NCBI RefSeq assembly: GCF_020510445.1
Contig: NZ_JAHBAG010000001.1
Location: 1,030,501 to 1,094,500, forward strand
DNA: 64,000 bases
Direction: 5' to 3'
Origin: Hydrogenophaga taeniospiralis
GTDB taxonomy: Bacteria; Pseudomonadota; Gammaproteobacteria; Burkholderiales; Burkholderiaceae_C
Positions 9,234 to 18,220 of the stretch are shown one piece after another (within the stretch, counting starts at the first letter, position 1; each line of letters begins with the position of its first letter). The notes below the pieces were generated by a model that saw only the letters and a list, made by a program, of their open reading frames with translations, made no database searches and had not been told where the DNA came from. A program made the position numbers and the translations under genes.

Positions 9234-9533
9234 ATGTCCCTGACCCTGTCCGACATCGGGCGCATCGCCAACCTGGCGCGCCTGGAGCTGTCCGACCCGC
9301 AGAGCGAGCGCATGCTCAGCCAGCTCAACGGCTTTTTCGACATCGTCGAACAGATGAACGCGGTCGACACCACCGGCGTGGAGCCGTTGGCCCATCCCAC
9401 GGCTGTGATCGACCACGTGAGCCTGCGCCTGCGCCCCGACGTGGCCAGCGAACCCAACAACCGCGAAGCCAACCAGAAGAGCGCACCCGCCGTCGAGCGC
9501 GGTCTGTTCCTCGTGCCCAAGGTGATCGAATGA
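9234..9533 (+). CDS. gatC: Asp-tRNA(Asn)/Glu-tRNA(Gln) amidotransferase subunit C
   Basis: GatC is the small stabilising subunit that wraps around GatA and GatB in the amidotransferase that makes Gln-tRNA and Asn-tRNA by transamidation. The 99-residue protein has the typical start ([16 protein letters not shown]), the central [20 protein letters not shown] motif and the end LFLVPKVIE. It overlaps the gatA start by ATGA. Together with gatA and gatB it indicates that the organism uses the indirect route for at least one amide aminoacyl-tRNA. Confidence 0.96.
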   Translation: MSLTLSDIGRIANLARLELSDPQSERMLSQLNGFFDIVEQMNAVDTTGVEPLAHPTAVIDHVSLRLRPDVASEPNNREANQKSAPAVERGLFLVPKVIE

Positions 9534-11026
9534 GCCAGCCCGATATCCATCAGATGGGCGTGGCCGAACTGGCCGACGCTATTCGCCACAAGAAGACCTC
9601 CAGCGTCGAAGCCGCCCAGCACCTGCTGGCGCGTGCACAGCAGCACGCCGGCCTGGGCGCCTACCTCGCCTTCAACGAAGACCTGACGCTCGCGCAGGCC
9701 AGGGCCGCCGACGCCCGCGTGGCCGCCGGCGAGCGTGGCCCGCTACTCGGCGTGCCGCTGGCGCACAAGGACATCTTTGTCACCCATGGATTCCCCACCA
9801 CCGCCGGCAGCAAGATGCTGGCCGGTTACCAGAGCCCGTTCGACGCCACCGTGGTCGCCAACCTGGCCACCGCTGGCGCCGTGACCCTGGGCAAGCTCAA
9901 CTGCGACGAGTTCGCCATGGGTTCGGGCAACGACAACTCGGCCTACGCGCCGGTGCACAACCCCTGGGACACGGCCCGCGTGCCCGGTGGCTCCTCCGGC
10001 GGCTCGGCCGCCGCCGTGGCCGCGCGCCTGGTGCCCGCCGCCACCGGCACCGACACCGGCGGCTCGATCCGCCAGCCCGCCAGCTTCACTGGCATCACCG
10101 GCATCAAGCCCACCTACGGCCGCTGCTCGCGCTACGGCATGGTGGCCTTTGCCTCCAGCCTCGACCAGGCCGGCCCGATGGCGCGCAGCGCCGCCGACTG
10201 CGCCACGCTGCTGACGGCCATGGCCGGCCCCGACATCGACCGCGACTCCACCAGCCTGGACCACCCGGCCGAGGACTACACGCGCCTGCTGGGGGCGCCG
10301 CGAGAGGGCGCTTCGGCTGCGATGCCGCTCAAGGGCCTGCGCATCGGCCTGCCCAAGGAGTTTTTTGGTGAAGGCTGCGCGCCCGACGTGCTGGCCGCCG
10401 TGCGCGCCGCGTTGGCCGAATATGAAAAGCTGGGTGCCACGCTGGTGGACATTTCGCTGCCGCGCACCGAGCTCTCCATCCCGGTCTACTACATCATTGC
10501 GCCGGCCGAGGCCAGCTCGAACTTGAGCCGATTCGACGGCGTGAAATTCGGGCACCGCGCCGCACAGTACGGCGACCTGACCGACATGTACAAGAAGTCG
10601 CGCAGCGAAGGCTTCGGGCCCGAGGTGCAGCGCCGCATCATGATCGGCACCTACGTGCTGAGCCACGGCTACTACGACGCCTACTACCTGAAGGCGCAGC
10701 AGATCCGCCGCCTGATCGCGCAGGACTTCCAGCAGGCCTTCACCCAGTGCGACGTGATCGCCGGCCCCGTGGCACCCACCGTGGCCTGGAAGATCGGCGA
10801 GAAGAGCGACGACCCGGTCGCCAACTACCTGGCCGACATCTACACCCTGTCCACCTCGCTGGCCGGCCTGCCCGGCATGAGCGTGCCGGCCGGCTTCGGC
10901 GCGGCCAACCTGCCGGTGGGGCTGCAACTGGTGGGCAACTATTTCAAGGAAGGCGAGTTGCTGCAAGCCGCCGATGCATTCCAGCGCGCGACGGACTGGC
11001 ACACCAAGACGCCGGAGGGCTTCTGA
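9530..11026 (+). CDS. gatA: Amidotransferase subunit A (glutaminase)
   Basis: GatA is the amidase subunit that releases ammonia from glutamine for the GatB active site. The Ser-cis-Ser-Lys catalytic set is visible: the Lys in [10 protein letters not shown], and the serines in [15 protein letters not shown] and [14 protein letters not shown]. The 498-residue length is slightly above the usual size because of about ten extra residues (around 254-264, [10 protein letters not shown]) before [14 protein letters not shown]. The start overlaps the gatC stop (ATGA); the gatB start follows two bases after its stop. Confidence 0.97.
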   Translation: MSQPDIHQMGVAELADAIRHKKTSSVEAAQHLLARAQQHAGLGAYLAFNEDLTLAQARAADARVAAGERGPLLGVPLAHKDIFVTHGFPTTAGSKMLAGYQSPFDATVVANLATAGAVTLGKLNCDEFAMGSGNDNSAYAPVHNPWDTARVPGGSSGGSAAAVAARLVPAATGTDTGGSIRQPASFTGITGIKPTYGRCSRYGMVAFASSLDQAGPMARSAADCATLLTAMAGPDIDRDSTSLDHPAEDYTRLLGAPREGASAAMPLKGLRIGLPKEFFGEGCAPDVLAAVRAALAEYEKLGATLVDISLPRTELSIPVYYIIAPAEASSNLSRFDGVKFGHRAAQYGDLTDMYKKSRSEGFGPEVQRRIMIGTYVLSHGYYDAYYLKAQQIRRLIAQDFQQAFTQCDVIAGPVAPTVAWKIGEKSDDPVANYLADIYTLSTSLAGLPGMSVPAGFGAANLPVGLQLVGNYFKEGELLQAADAFQRATDWHTKTPEGF

Positions 11027-11028
11027 AC

Positions 11029-12489
11029 ATGAGCGACAAAAAGCAAGCTTCCCTGCTGGTGCAGGGCTACGAGGTCGTGATCGGCTTCGAGACCCACGCC
11101 CAGCTGGCCACGAACAGCAAGATCTTCAGCCGCGCGCCCACGGCGTTTGGTGCCGAACCCAACACGCAGGCCTGCGCGGTGGACCTGGCCTTGCCGGGCA
11201 CGCTGCCGGTGATGAACCGCGGCGCGGTGGAACACGCCATCCGCCTGGGCCTGGCGCTGGGTTCGCACATCGCCGAGCAGAGCGTGTTCGCACGCAAGAA
11301 CTACTTCTACCCCGACCTACCCAAGGGCTACCAGATCAGCCAGTTCGAGATCCCGGTGGTGCAGGGCGGCGAGGTGAGCTTCTTCCTCGGTGACGAGAAG
11401 AAGACCGTGCGCCTGGTGCGCGCGCACCTGGAAGAAGACGCCGGCAAGAGCCTGCACGAAGAGTTCCACGGCATGAGCGGCATCGACCTGAACCGCGCCG
11501 GCACGCCGCTGCTCGAGATCGTGACCGAGCCCGACATGCGCTCCAGCGCCGAGGCCGTGGCCTACGCGAAAGAGCTGCACAAGATCGTGACCTGGATCGG
11601 CATCTGCGACGGCAACATGCAGGAAGGCAGCTTCCGCTGCGACGCCAACGTCTCGGTGCGCAAGCCCGGCGCGCCGCTGGGCACGCGCCGCGAGATCAAG
11701 AACCTGAACAGCTTCAAGTTCATGCAGCAGGCGATCGACTACGAGATCCGCTGGCAGATCGAGCAGATCGAGGATGGCCATGCGATCCAGCAGGCCACCG
11801 TGTTATTCGACCCGGACACCGGCGAGACCCGTGCCATGCGCACCAAGGAAGACGCGGCCGACTACCGCTACTTTCCCGACCCGGATTTGCCGCCGCTGGT
11901 GATCGCGCGCGACTGGGTGGAGCAGGTGAAGGCCGGCATGCCCGAGCTGCCACGCGCCATGGCCGAACGCCTGGTGGCCGAATACGGCCTGCCCGAGTAC
12001 GACGCCACCACGTTGACGCAGAGCCCGGCCATGGCCACCTACTTCGAGACCGCGGCCAAGGCCTGTGGTCAGGCCAAGCTGGTGAGCAACTGGATCATGG
12101 GCGAGGTGTCGCGCCGGCTCAATGCCGAAGAGCGCGACATGGCCGAGGTGCCGGTGAACGCCAAGCAGCTGGCTGCGCTGATCGGCCGCATCGCCGACGG
12201 CACGGTGTCGAACAACGCCGCCAAGCAGGTGATGGACGCGCTGTGGAGCGGCGAGGGCAGCGACATCGACGCTGTCATCGAGGCCAAAGGCCTCAAACAG
12301 ATGAACGACTCCGGCGCGCTGGAAAAGATCATCGACGAGGTGATGGCCGCCAACGCCGACAACGTGGCCCAGTTCCGCGCCGGCAAGGACAAGGCGTTCA
12401 ACGCGCTGGTCGGGCAGGTCATGAAAGCCAGCAAGGGCAAGGCCAACCCGCAGCAGGTCAACGACCTGCTGCGTCAGAAGCTGCAATAA
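11029..12489 (+). CDS. gatB: Amidotransferase subunit B (tRNA-dependent kinase/transamidase)
   Basis: GatB phosphorylates the mis-acylated Glu/Asp on tRNA and transfers ammonia to it. The 486-residue product has the family signatures [12 protein letters not shown] near the N-terminus, [15 protein letters not shown], the Glu-rich central cradle ([16 protein letters not shown]), and the C-terminal helical YqeY-like tail ending in [14 protein letters not shown]. The start [10 protein letters not shown] was chosen because it lies just after the gatA stop. It is the last gene of the gatCAB operon. Confidence 0.97.
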   Translation: MSDKKQASLLVQGYEVVIGFETHAQLATNSKIFSRAPTAFGAEPNTQACAVDLALPGTLPVMNRGAVEHAIRLGLALGSHIAEQSVFARKNYFYPDLPKGYQISQFEIPVVQGGEVSFFLGDEKKTVRLVRAHLEEDAGKSLHEEFHGMSGIDLNRAGTPLLEIVTEPDMRSSAEAVAYAKELHKIVTWIGICDGNMQEGSFRCDANVSVRKPGAPLGTRREIKNLNSFKFMQQAIDYEIRWQIEQIEDGHAIQQATVLFDPDTGETRAMRTKEDAADYRYFPDPDLPPLVIARDWVEQVKAGMPELPRAMAERLVAEYGLPEYDATTLTQSPAMATYFETAAKACGQAKLVSNWIMGEVSRRLNAEERDMAEVPVNAKQLAALIGRIADGTVSNNAAKQVMDALWSGEGSDIDAVIEAKGLKQMNDSGALEKIIDEVMAANADNVAQFRAGKDKAFNALVGQVMKASKGKANPQQVNDLLRQKLQ

Positions 12490-12514
12490 GCCGGCAGCGC
12501 TGGCGCGCGCTGCG

Positions 12515-13213
12515 TCAGCGCTGCGGCACCGCGGCGTTGCTGGCCGCGGCGTTGCCGCCCCAGAGCTGGCGCAGTTTGGCCAGCTCTTCGTCGAAACGCG
12601 CGTTGATGCGCTTCTTCTCCTGGGTCTGTTCTTCCAGGAAACGTTTCTGCACCTGCATCTGCTGCGCGTTGTCTTCGACCTTGCGCTGCAGCGCGAGGGG
12701 CGCCTTGCTCGGATCGCTCTGGTAGAACTCCAGCTCGGCGCGGATGTCTTTGCGCTGTTGTTCCAGCGCCTGTTCGCGTTTGTGCACCGCGTCCACGACC
12801 TCGTCGATCTGGGCCAGTGCCTCGGCGCGCGCCTTGTCGTGCAGGGCCTGGTTGGGAAAGCGGATCACCAGGGCGCGGTCGCGGCGTCTTTCTTCGGCCA
12901 CGCGCGCGCGTTGTTCGTCTTCGGCCTTGCGTTGGGCGGCCATCTGGGCCCGTTCTTCGGCGGTGTAGCTCGGTGGCACCACGCGCCGCACCAGGCCGGT
13001 GCCGTCCAGCTCACGCTGTTCACGGTCCAGGCACTCGACGATGGGGCGGTCCGAGGTGATGCGCCGGCCCTTGCCGTCGACACAGGTGTAGATCTCGCTG
13101 GGCCGGGTCTGCTGCGCCAGGGCACCCATCGACACCACCACACCGGCCAGCATGGGCAGACCGGTGCGGATCAGGCGTCGGCAATGAAAAGGGGAGCCGG
13201 GTAGGGAAAGCAC
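12515..13213 (-). CDS. Secreted DUF4124-like coiled-coil protein
   Basis: I assign this as an envelope protein of unknown function. The mature N-terminus carries the motif IYTCVDGKGRRITSDRPIVEC with two cysteines, as in DUF4124 domains. It is followed by a long charged coiled-coil from about residue 85 to the end. A hydrophobic stretch (GLPMLAGVVVSMGALAQQ) serves as a signal sequence. The likely start is the GTG at 13213, which has GAGGAC upstream and begins 8 bases after the pyrE stop; a later ATG at the signal core is an alternative. It is probably co-transcribed with pyrE and converges on gatB. Confidence 0.7.
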   Translation of the reverse strand: MLSLPGSPFHCRRLIRTGLPMLAGVVVSMGALAQQTRPSEIYTCVDGKGRRITSDRPIVECLDREQRELDGTGLVRRVVPPSYTAEERAQMAAQRKAEDEQRARVAEERRRDRALVIRFPNQALHDKARAEALAQIDEVVDAVHKREQALEQQRKDIRAELEFYQSDPSKAPLALQRKVEDNAQQMQVQKRFLEEQTQEKKRINARFDEELAKLRQLWGGNAAASNAAVPQR

Positions 13214-13220
13214 GTCGTCC

Positions 13221-13937
13221 TCAAGCCACACCGTAGCGCTGGCGGTAGGCCAGCACGCGCTCGTGATGAGCCCCAAGCCCCCCACCGGTGTGTGTGGCCA
13301 GATACTGCAGCAAATCGGCCAGCCTCGCAATGGCGCAGACCTGCAGGCCGAGCTGCTGTTGCACGTATTGCACCGCACTGTGGTCCACGTCACGCACGGT
13401 GCCGTCCGGGCCGGCTTCGGTGGCTTTTTCCTGGCGGTCCAGCGCGATCACCACCGCGTGGGGCGTGGCCCCGGCCGCCTGGATCAGCGCGATCGACTCG
13501 CGCGCGGCGGTGCCGGCGCTCATCACGTCGTCCACGATCAGCACCCGGCCCCGAAGCGGCGCGCCCACCAGCGAACCCCCTTCGCCGTGGTCTTTCGCTT
13601 CCTTGCGGTTGTAGGCGAAGGGCACGTTGCGCCCGAGCCGCGCGAGCTCGATGGCGACCGCCGCGCCCAGCGGAATGCCTTTGTAGGCCGGGCCGAAAAT
13701 CATGTCGAATTCGATGCCGCTGTCGAGCAGGGCTTTTGCATAGAATTGCGCGAGCCGACCGAGCTTGGCGCCGTCGTCGAACAGGCCGGCGTTGAAGAAG
13801 TAGGGCGAGAGCCGCCCGGCTTTGGTCTTGAACTCGCCAAAGCGCAACACGCCCGAGTCCACGCAGAACTGCACGAAATCCTGCGCCAGCGCGCTGCTTT
13901 CGACACCGGCCGCCGCCGGGCCCGTTTCCAACACCAT
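13221..13937 (-). CDS. pyrE: Orotate phosphoribosyltransferase
   Basis: PyrE converts orotate and PRPP to OMP in pyrimidine synthesis. The PRPP-binding signature is present as VLIVDDVMSAGTAARES, with the preceding flexible-loop region RKEAKDHGEGGSLVG and FGPAYKGIPLGAA. The length is 238 residues, slightly longer than the common ~215. The chosen ATG lies in a CCATGG that also contains the ATG of the divergent exonuclease gene, so there is no free space between the two coding regions and regulatory signals must lie inside the neighbouring gene. Confidence 0.94.
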   Translation of the reverse strand: MVLETGPAAAGVESSALAQDFVQFCVDSGVLRFGEFKTKAGRLSPYFFNAGLFDDGAKLGRLAQFYAKALLDSGIEFDMIFGPAYKGIPLGAAVAIELARLGRNVPFAYNRKEAKDHGEGGSLVGAPLRGRVLIVDDVMSAGTAARESIALIQAAGATPHAVVIALDRQEKATEAGPDGTVRDVDHSAVQYVQQQLGLQVCAIARLADLLQYLATHTGGGLGAHHERVLAYRQRYGVA

Positions 13938-14739
13938 GGGGAATTCCTTGTTCAAACTGACCAGCCTCAACCTCAACGGCATCCGCTCCGCCAGCACCAA
14001 GGGGCTGGAGGCCTGGCTCGCCGGGCACTCGCCCGATTGTATTTGCGTGCAGGAAGTCAAGGCCCAGGCGCCCGATGTGAGCGGGCGCTTCGAAGCGATC
14101 GCGGGCCTCAAGGGGCATTTCCATTTCGCCGAGAAAAAGGGCTATTCCGGCGTGGCGGTGTACACCCGCCACGAACCGAGCGACGTGGTGATCGGGTTCG
14201 ATCGCGGCGAGTTCGATGCCGAAGGCCGCTATGTGGAGCTGCGTTTCGACACCCCCCGTGCCAAGCGTTCCATCATCAGCGTGTACTTTCCCAGCGGTTC
14301 CTCCGGCCCGGAGCGGCAGGAAGCCAAATACCGCTTTCTGGAACTGATCTACCCGCACCTGATGGCGCTCAAGGGCCAGCGCGACTTCATCGTCTGCAGC
14401 GACGTGAACATCGCCCACCAGAACGCCGACCTGAAGAACTGGCGCAGCAACCAGAAGAACAGCGGCTTCCTGCCCGAAGAGCGCGCCTGGATGACCCGGC
14501 TGCTGAACGACGGCGGCATCGTCGACGTGTACCGCCGCCTGCAGCCCGACACCACCGACACCTGCTACACGTGGTGGAGCAACCGGGGCCAGGCCTACGC
14601 CAACAACGTGGGGTGGCGGCTGGACTACCACCTCGCCACCCCGGCGCTGGCGGCGCTGGCGCGCTCGGAGGCGATCTACAAGGGCGAGAAGTTCAGCGAC
14701 CACGCCCCCATCACCATCGAGTACGACCTCGACCTGTGA
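13936..14739 (+). CDS. Exodeoxyribonuclease III / AP endonuclease family protein
   Basis: This base-excision-repair nuclease of the EEP fold is 267 residues long. Visible catalytic elements are NLNGIRSA near the N-terminus, the metal Glu in CICVQEVKAQ, the SVYFPSG loop, the Asp/Asn pair in VCSDVNIAHQNADL, and the final SDHAPITIEYDL with Asp-His. The ATG at 13936 gives MGNSLFKL. The in-frame TTG at 13948, with GGGGA upstream, gives an N-terminus more like relatives (MFKLTSLNLNG) and may be the true start. Divergent from pyrE with overlapping start codons. The name could be xthA or exoA; I leave it open. Confidence 0.92.
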   Translation: MGNSLFKLTSLNLNGIRSASTKGLEAWLAGHSPDCICVQEVKAQAPDVSGRFEAIAGLKGHFHFAEKKGYSGVAVYTRHEPSDVVIGFDRGEFDAEGRYVELRFDTPRAKRSIISVYFPSGSSGPERQEAKYRFLELIYPHLMALKGQRDFIVCSDVNIAHQNADLKNWRSNQKNSGFLPEERAWMTRLLNDGGIVDVYRRLQPDTTDTCYTWWSNRGQAYANNVGWRLDYHLATPALAALARSEAIYKGEKFSDHAPITIEYDLDL

Positions 14740-14803
14740 GAAGGGCGCGCCGCCAGAGCGGGTTTCTCCGTGGCTGCGCCCAACGCGACCTGCAACGCAT
14801 GAA

Positions 14804-14894
14804 GTGACCCAGCCCAAGGGCACCGCCGGGCCGGCTTTGCCGGACGGCTGGTGCCGCCCCCTTGAGGGGGTCGCGCGCAGCGCGGCGGGGGTGG
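14804..14894. repeat. Dispersed palindromic repeat, copy 2
   Basis: On the minus strand this copy reads CCACCCCCGCCGCGCTGCGC then a CCCCCT/AGGGGG stem, followed by AGCCGTCCGGCAAAGCCGGC and CCGGCGGTGCCCTTGG. It is the longest copy and aligns over about 80 bases with copy 7. It sits between the exonuclease stop and the stop of the convergent unknown gene at 14900. Confidence 0.75.
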
Positions 14895-14899
14895 TTCTC

Positions 14900-15391
14900 C
14901 TAAACCAGCGCCGACTCCGGCAGCAGCTTGGCCAGCCGTTCGCTGATGGCGTCGGCCCGCTCGGTCCCCGCCATTCGCTCGATGTCGAGCAGCATGCGCC
15001 GGCTGACCGCCAGCATGGTGTCCACGTCTTTCGCTTCCCGCAGCGCATCGCGGTGGCGCAGCGCCAGCTGGGGGTCGCGTGGGGCGAACATGCGCTCGCT
15101 CAGGTCGAACAGGAACATGCGGGCGCTGGCCAGGGAGCGTGGCCCGGAAAAGCTGTCGGCCGAGACCTTGCGCTCGGGCGGCGCGGCGCCCGCCGTCGTG
15201 CGCACCTCGGTGATGTAGCCCTGGGCCAGCAGCTGCGCCACGATGGCGCGGCCCAGCCCGCCAAACAGCTGGTGCAGTTCGCCGGTGGGGCGCTGGCCAT
15301 CGGTCATCAGCAGCACGGCGCGTTCGCGCTGGCCCAGCGTGCGTGCGCCGGGCTGCACTTCAGCCCGGCCTTTGTCGGTTTTGTTCAGCAT
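14900..15391 (-). CDS. Conserved hypothetical protein, possible winged-helix start
   Basis: I do not recognise this 163-residue protein. Residues ~18-60 (TLGQRERAVLLMTDGQRPTG, then LHQLFGGLGRAIVAQLLAQGYI) read like a small winged-helix or helix-turn-helix module that ends in a G-Y-I/V wing strand. A linker and an all-helical acidic/basic C-terminal half follow. There is no signal peptide or membrane segment. Two ATGs lie six bases apart; the inner one (15391) is better spaced from the GAGG. It is bounded by a repeat on one side and pgm on the other. Confidence 0.6.
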   Translation of the reverse strand: MLNKTDKGRAEVQPGARTLGQRERAVLLMTDGQRPTGELHQLFGGLGRAIVAQLLAQGYITEVRTTAGAAPPERKVSADSFSGPRSLASARMFLFDLSERMFAPRDPQLALRHRDALREAKDVDTMLAVSRRMLLDIERMAGTERADAISERLAKLLPESALV

Positions 15392-15479
15392 GGCCATCCT
15401 CGGCGTTTCCAGGGACAGCTTGCATGATCGGGCGCTTGTGTGACGCCACGATGAAACGACGGCCGGTCTGGCGCCCGCC

Positions 15480-17150
15480 TCAGCCTTGGTCCGCCGCCAG
15501 CACCGCGTCCACCAACGCCTGCGCTTCTTCCAGCAGGCGCTGCAGGTGTTGCGGGCCGGCGAAGCTTTCGGCGCAGATGCGGTAGATGTCTTCGGTGCCG
15601 GACGGGCGGGCCACGAACCAGCCGCTGGCGGTGTTCACCTTAATGCCGCCGATGGCCGCGCGGTTGCCCGGGGCGTGGGTGGTGATGCGCTCGATGCGTT
15701 CGCCCGCGAGCATCTGGACTTTCAGGTCGTGCGCCGACAGGCCGGCCAGCCGGGCCTTCTGCGCGGCCGTGGCCGGCACCTGCAAGCGCTCGCTCAGGGG
15801 CTGTCCCAGCTCGCTGGCCAGCGCGGGGTAGCGGGCGCCCGGGTCCTGCCCGGTGCGTGCGGTGATCTCGGCGGCGAGCAGGGCGGCGGTGATGCCGTCC
15901 TTGTCGGTGGTCCACACGCTGCCGTCGCCGCGCAGAAAGCTCGCGCCCCCGCTGTCTTCCCCGGCAAAGCCGAGCGTGCCCTCCAGCAGGCCCGGCGCGT
16001 ACCACTTGAACCCCACCGGCACCTCGTAGAGCGGGCGGTGCAGCCGGGCGGCCAGGCGGTCGATCAGCTGGGTGCTGACGACGGTCTTGCCGATGCCGGT
16101 GTGCTGGCCCCAGCGCGGGCGCAGCCGGAACAGGTAGTCGATCGCCACCGGCTGGTAGTGGCTGGCCGGCAGCAGACCCGAGCCGGGCGTGACGATACCG
16201 TGGCGGTCGTGGTCGGCGTCGCAGGCGAAGGCGATGTCGAAGCGCTGGCGCATGTCGATGAGGCGGCGCAGGGTCCAGGGCGACGAGGGGTCCATGCGGA
16301 TGCGGCCGTCCGCGTCGAGCGGCACGAAGCCGAAGGTGGGGTCCACCGCGTCGCTGATCACGTGCAGGTCGAGTCCGTGGCGTTCGGCGATGGCGGCCCA
16401 GTAGTGCACGCCCGCGCCGCCCAGCGGGTCCACCCCGATGCGGACCCGGGCCTCGCGGATGGCCTCCATGTCGATCACGCTGGCCAGGCCGTTGACGTAG
16501 GCGTGCAGGAAGTCGTGGCGGTGGGTGGTGGGCGCGCGCAGCGCCTGGGCATGGCTCATGCGGTGCACGCCACCGAGCTCGCGTTCGAGCAGGCGGTTGG
16601 CCGTGTCTTCGATGCGCGCCGTGATCGCCGGCCCGGCCGGGCCGCCGTGGGGCGGGTTGTACTTCAGCCCGCCATGGCGCGGCGAGTTGTGCGATGGCGT
16701 GATGACGATGCCGTCGGCCAGGGCTTCGCCCGGCGGGCCCTGGCGCTGGCGGTTGTGCGCCAGGATCGCGTGCGACACGGCGGGCGTGGGGGTGGGCTCG
16801 TCGTGCGTGGCCAGCAGGGTGTGCACCCCATTGCCCGCCAGCACCTCCAGCGCGCTGGCGCAGGCCGGCGCCGACAGGGCGTGGGTATCGATGCCCAGGT
16901 ACAGCGGCCCGGTAACGCCGTGTGCCCGGCGCTCCTGGCAAATGGCCTGCGTGATGGCCAGCACGTGCCATTCGTTGAAGCTGCCGTCCAGCGCCGAACC
17001 ACGGTGCCCCGAGGTGCCGAAGACCACGCGCTGCGCGGGCTCCGAGGGGTGCGGCCGCAACTCGAAGTAGGCCGCGGTGAGCGCGGCCACGTCGATCAGC
17101 GTGTCGACGCCAGCGAGCTGCCCCGCCAAGGGGTTGAACCGTGCGGACAT
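15480..17150 (-). CDS. pgm: Phosphoglucomutase (alpha-D-glucose)
   Basis: Pgm interconverts glucose-1-phosphate and glucose-6-phosphate. The 556-residue product contains the N-terminal FGTSGHRG motif, the phosphoserine loop TPSHNSPRHGGLKYNPPHGG, the metal loop FACDADHDRHG, and the C-terminal phosphate-binding VARPSGTEDIYRI. It matches bacterial alpha-phosphohexomutases of the E. coli Pgm type. The ATG giving MSARFNPLAGQ was chosen; the open frame upstream encodes low-complexity residues. Confidence 0.95.
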   Translation of the reverse strand: MSARFNPLAGQLAGVDTLIDVAALTAAYFELRPHPSEPAQRVVFGTSGHRGSALDGSFNEWHVLAITQAICQERRAHGVTGPLYLGIDTHALSAPACASALEVLAGNGVHTLLATHDEPTPTPAVSHAILAHNRQRQGPPGEALADGIVITPSHNSPRHGGLKYNPPHGGPAGPAITARIEDTANRLLERELGGVHRMSHAQALRAPTTHRHDFLHAYVNGLASVIDMEAIREARVRIGVDPLGGAGVHYWAAIAERHGLDLHVISDAVDPTFGFVPLDADGRIRMDPSSPWTLRRLIDMRQRFDIAFACDADHDRHGIVTPGSGLLPASHYQPVAIDYLFRLRPRWGQHTGIGKTVVSTQLIDRLAARLHRPLYEVPVGFKWYAPGLLEGTLGFAGEDSGGASFLRGDGSVWTTDKDGITAALLAAEITARTGQDPGARYPALASELGQPLSERLQVPATAAQKARLAGLSAHDLKVQMLAGERIERITTHAPGNRAAIGGIKVNTASGWFVARPSGTEDIYRICAESFAGPQHLQRLLEEAQALVDAVLAADQG

Positions 17151-17473
17151 GTTCAGCCCCGCTGCGCCGCTTTCGCGGCCGGCGTGCGCGGCCCGCGCCG
17201 CGGGGTGGGGCGCGGGGTGGTCCGGTGTGGGGTGGTGGATGTCATGACGGAAAGATGGGTGCAAGCGTGGTTCGCGGGGCGAAAAACGTCTGTGCGATGA
17301 CGCACAGTCGTGCGCTGCCCGACGCGCCAAGATGGGGCGCTGCCCGGGATTCCCCCCAAGGTTGCCCCCATTCACCCAGGAGCATGGCCAGTGGACTCAA
17401 GCCAACACCGGCGCAGGGGCCTTCCGTTGGCCCCACGCACTTCCCGCGCTGTGCCCGTCGTGCGGCTGAAAGC

Positions 17474-18220
17474 ATGAGCGTCCTGCCGCCGTCGCGGTTC
17501 TTGCGCGTGTTGACCGTCAACATCCACAAGGGCTACAGCGCCTTCAACCGCCGCTCCGTGCTGCACGGCCTGCGCGAAGCGGTGCGCGCGGTGGGCAGCG
17601 ACCTGGTGTTCCTGCAGGAGGTCGAAGGCGGCTCCAGGGCCGTGAGTGCGCAGTACGAATTCCTGGCCGACCAGATCTGGTCCGACCACGCCTACGGGCG
17701 CAACGCGGTGGCCGAGGGCCTGGACCACGGCAACGCGGTGCTCTCCCGCTTCCCGGTGCTGCACAGCGCCAACCACGACATGTCGCTGCCCGGCGTGGAG
17801 CCGCGCGGCCTGTTGCACTGCGTGCTGGCCATGCCCGACGGTCTGCCCGATCTGCAGGTGATGTGCGTGCACCTGGGGCTGAGGGAGTCGCACCGGCGCC
17901 ACCAACTGGCGCGCCTGTGTGAAACGGTGCGGCGCGAGGTGCCCGCCGACGCGCCGCTGCTCGTCGCCGGCGACTTCAACGACTGGCGTTCCCGCGCCGA
18001 TGCCAGTCTGGGCTCCTGCGGGCTTACCGAGGTGTTCCGCCACAGCCTGGGGGCGCACGCGCGCAGCTTTCCAGCCGGTTTTCCGTTATTGCGGCTCGAC
18101 CGCATCTACGTGCGCGGCGTGGCGGCGGCCCGGCCGCTGCCGCTGCCGCTGCGGCCCTGGTCCCGGTTGTCCGACCACGCGCCGCTGGCCGCCGGCATCG
18201 ATCTGCAGGAGGCGCCATGA
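17474..18220 (+). CDS. Endonuclease/exonuclease/phosphatase family protein, YbhP-like
   Basis: This EEP-fold hydrolase of 248 residues has the family motifs LTVNIHKGYS, the Glu in VFLQEVEGG, MCVHLGLRESHRRHQ, VAGDFNDWR, and the closing LSDHAPLAAGI. It overlaps the start of clsB (ATGA), which is followed in turn by a YbhN-like gene. That three-gene order is the same as ybhP-ybhO(clsB)-ybhN in E. coli, so a role in phospholipid metabolism is inferred, not shown. A longer frame exists upstream from 17383; the ATG at 17474 was chosen because the family motif begins soon after it. Confidence 0.85.
   Translation: MSVLPPSRFLRVLTVNIHKGYSAFNRRSVLHGLREAVRAVGSDLVFLQEVEGGSRAVSAQYEFLADQIWSDHAYGRNAVAEGLDHGNAVLSRFPVLHSANHDMSLPGVEPRGLLHCVLAMPDGLPDLQVMCVHLGLRESHRRHQLARLCETVRREVPADAPLLVAGDFNDWRSRADASLGSCGLTEVFRHSLGAHARSFPAGFPLLRLDRIYVRGVAAARPLPLPLRPWSRLSDHAPLAAGIDLQEAP

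Noticed and set aside
10289..10325. About ten extra residues in GatA ([10 protein letters not shown]) as a possible translated repeat
   Set aside because: The DNA has a small GCGCC/GGCGC palindrome but does not align with the dispersed repeat modules, and GatA length varies in this surface region.
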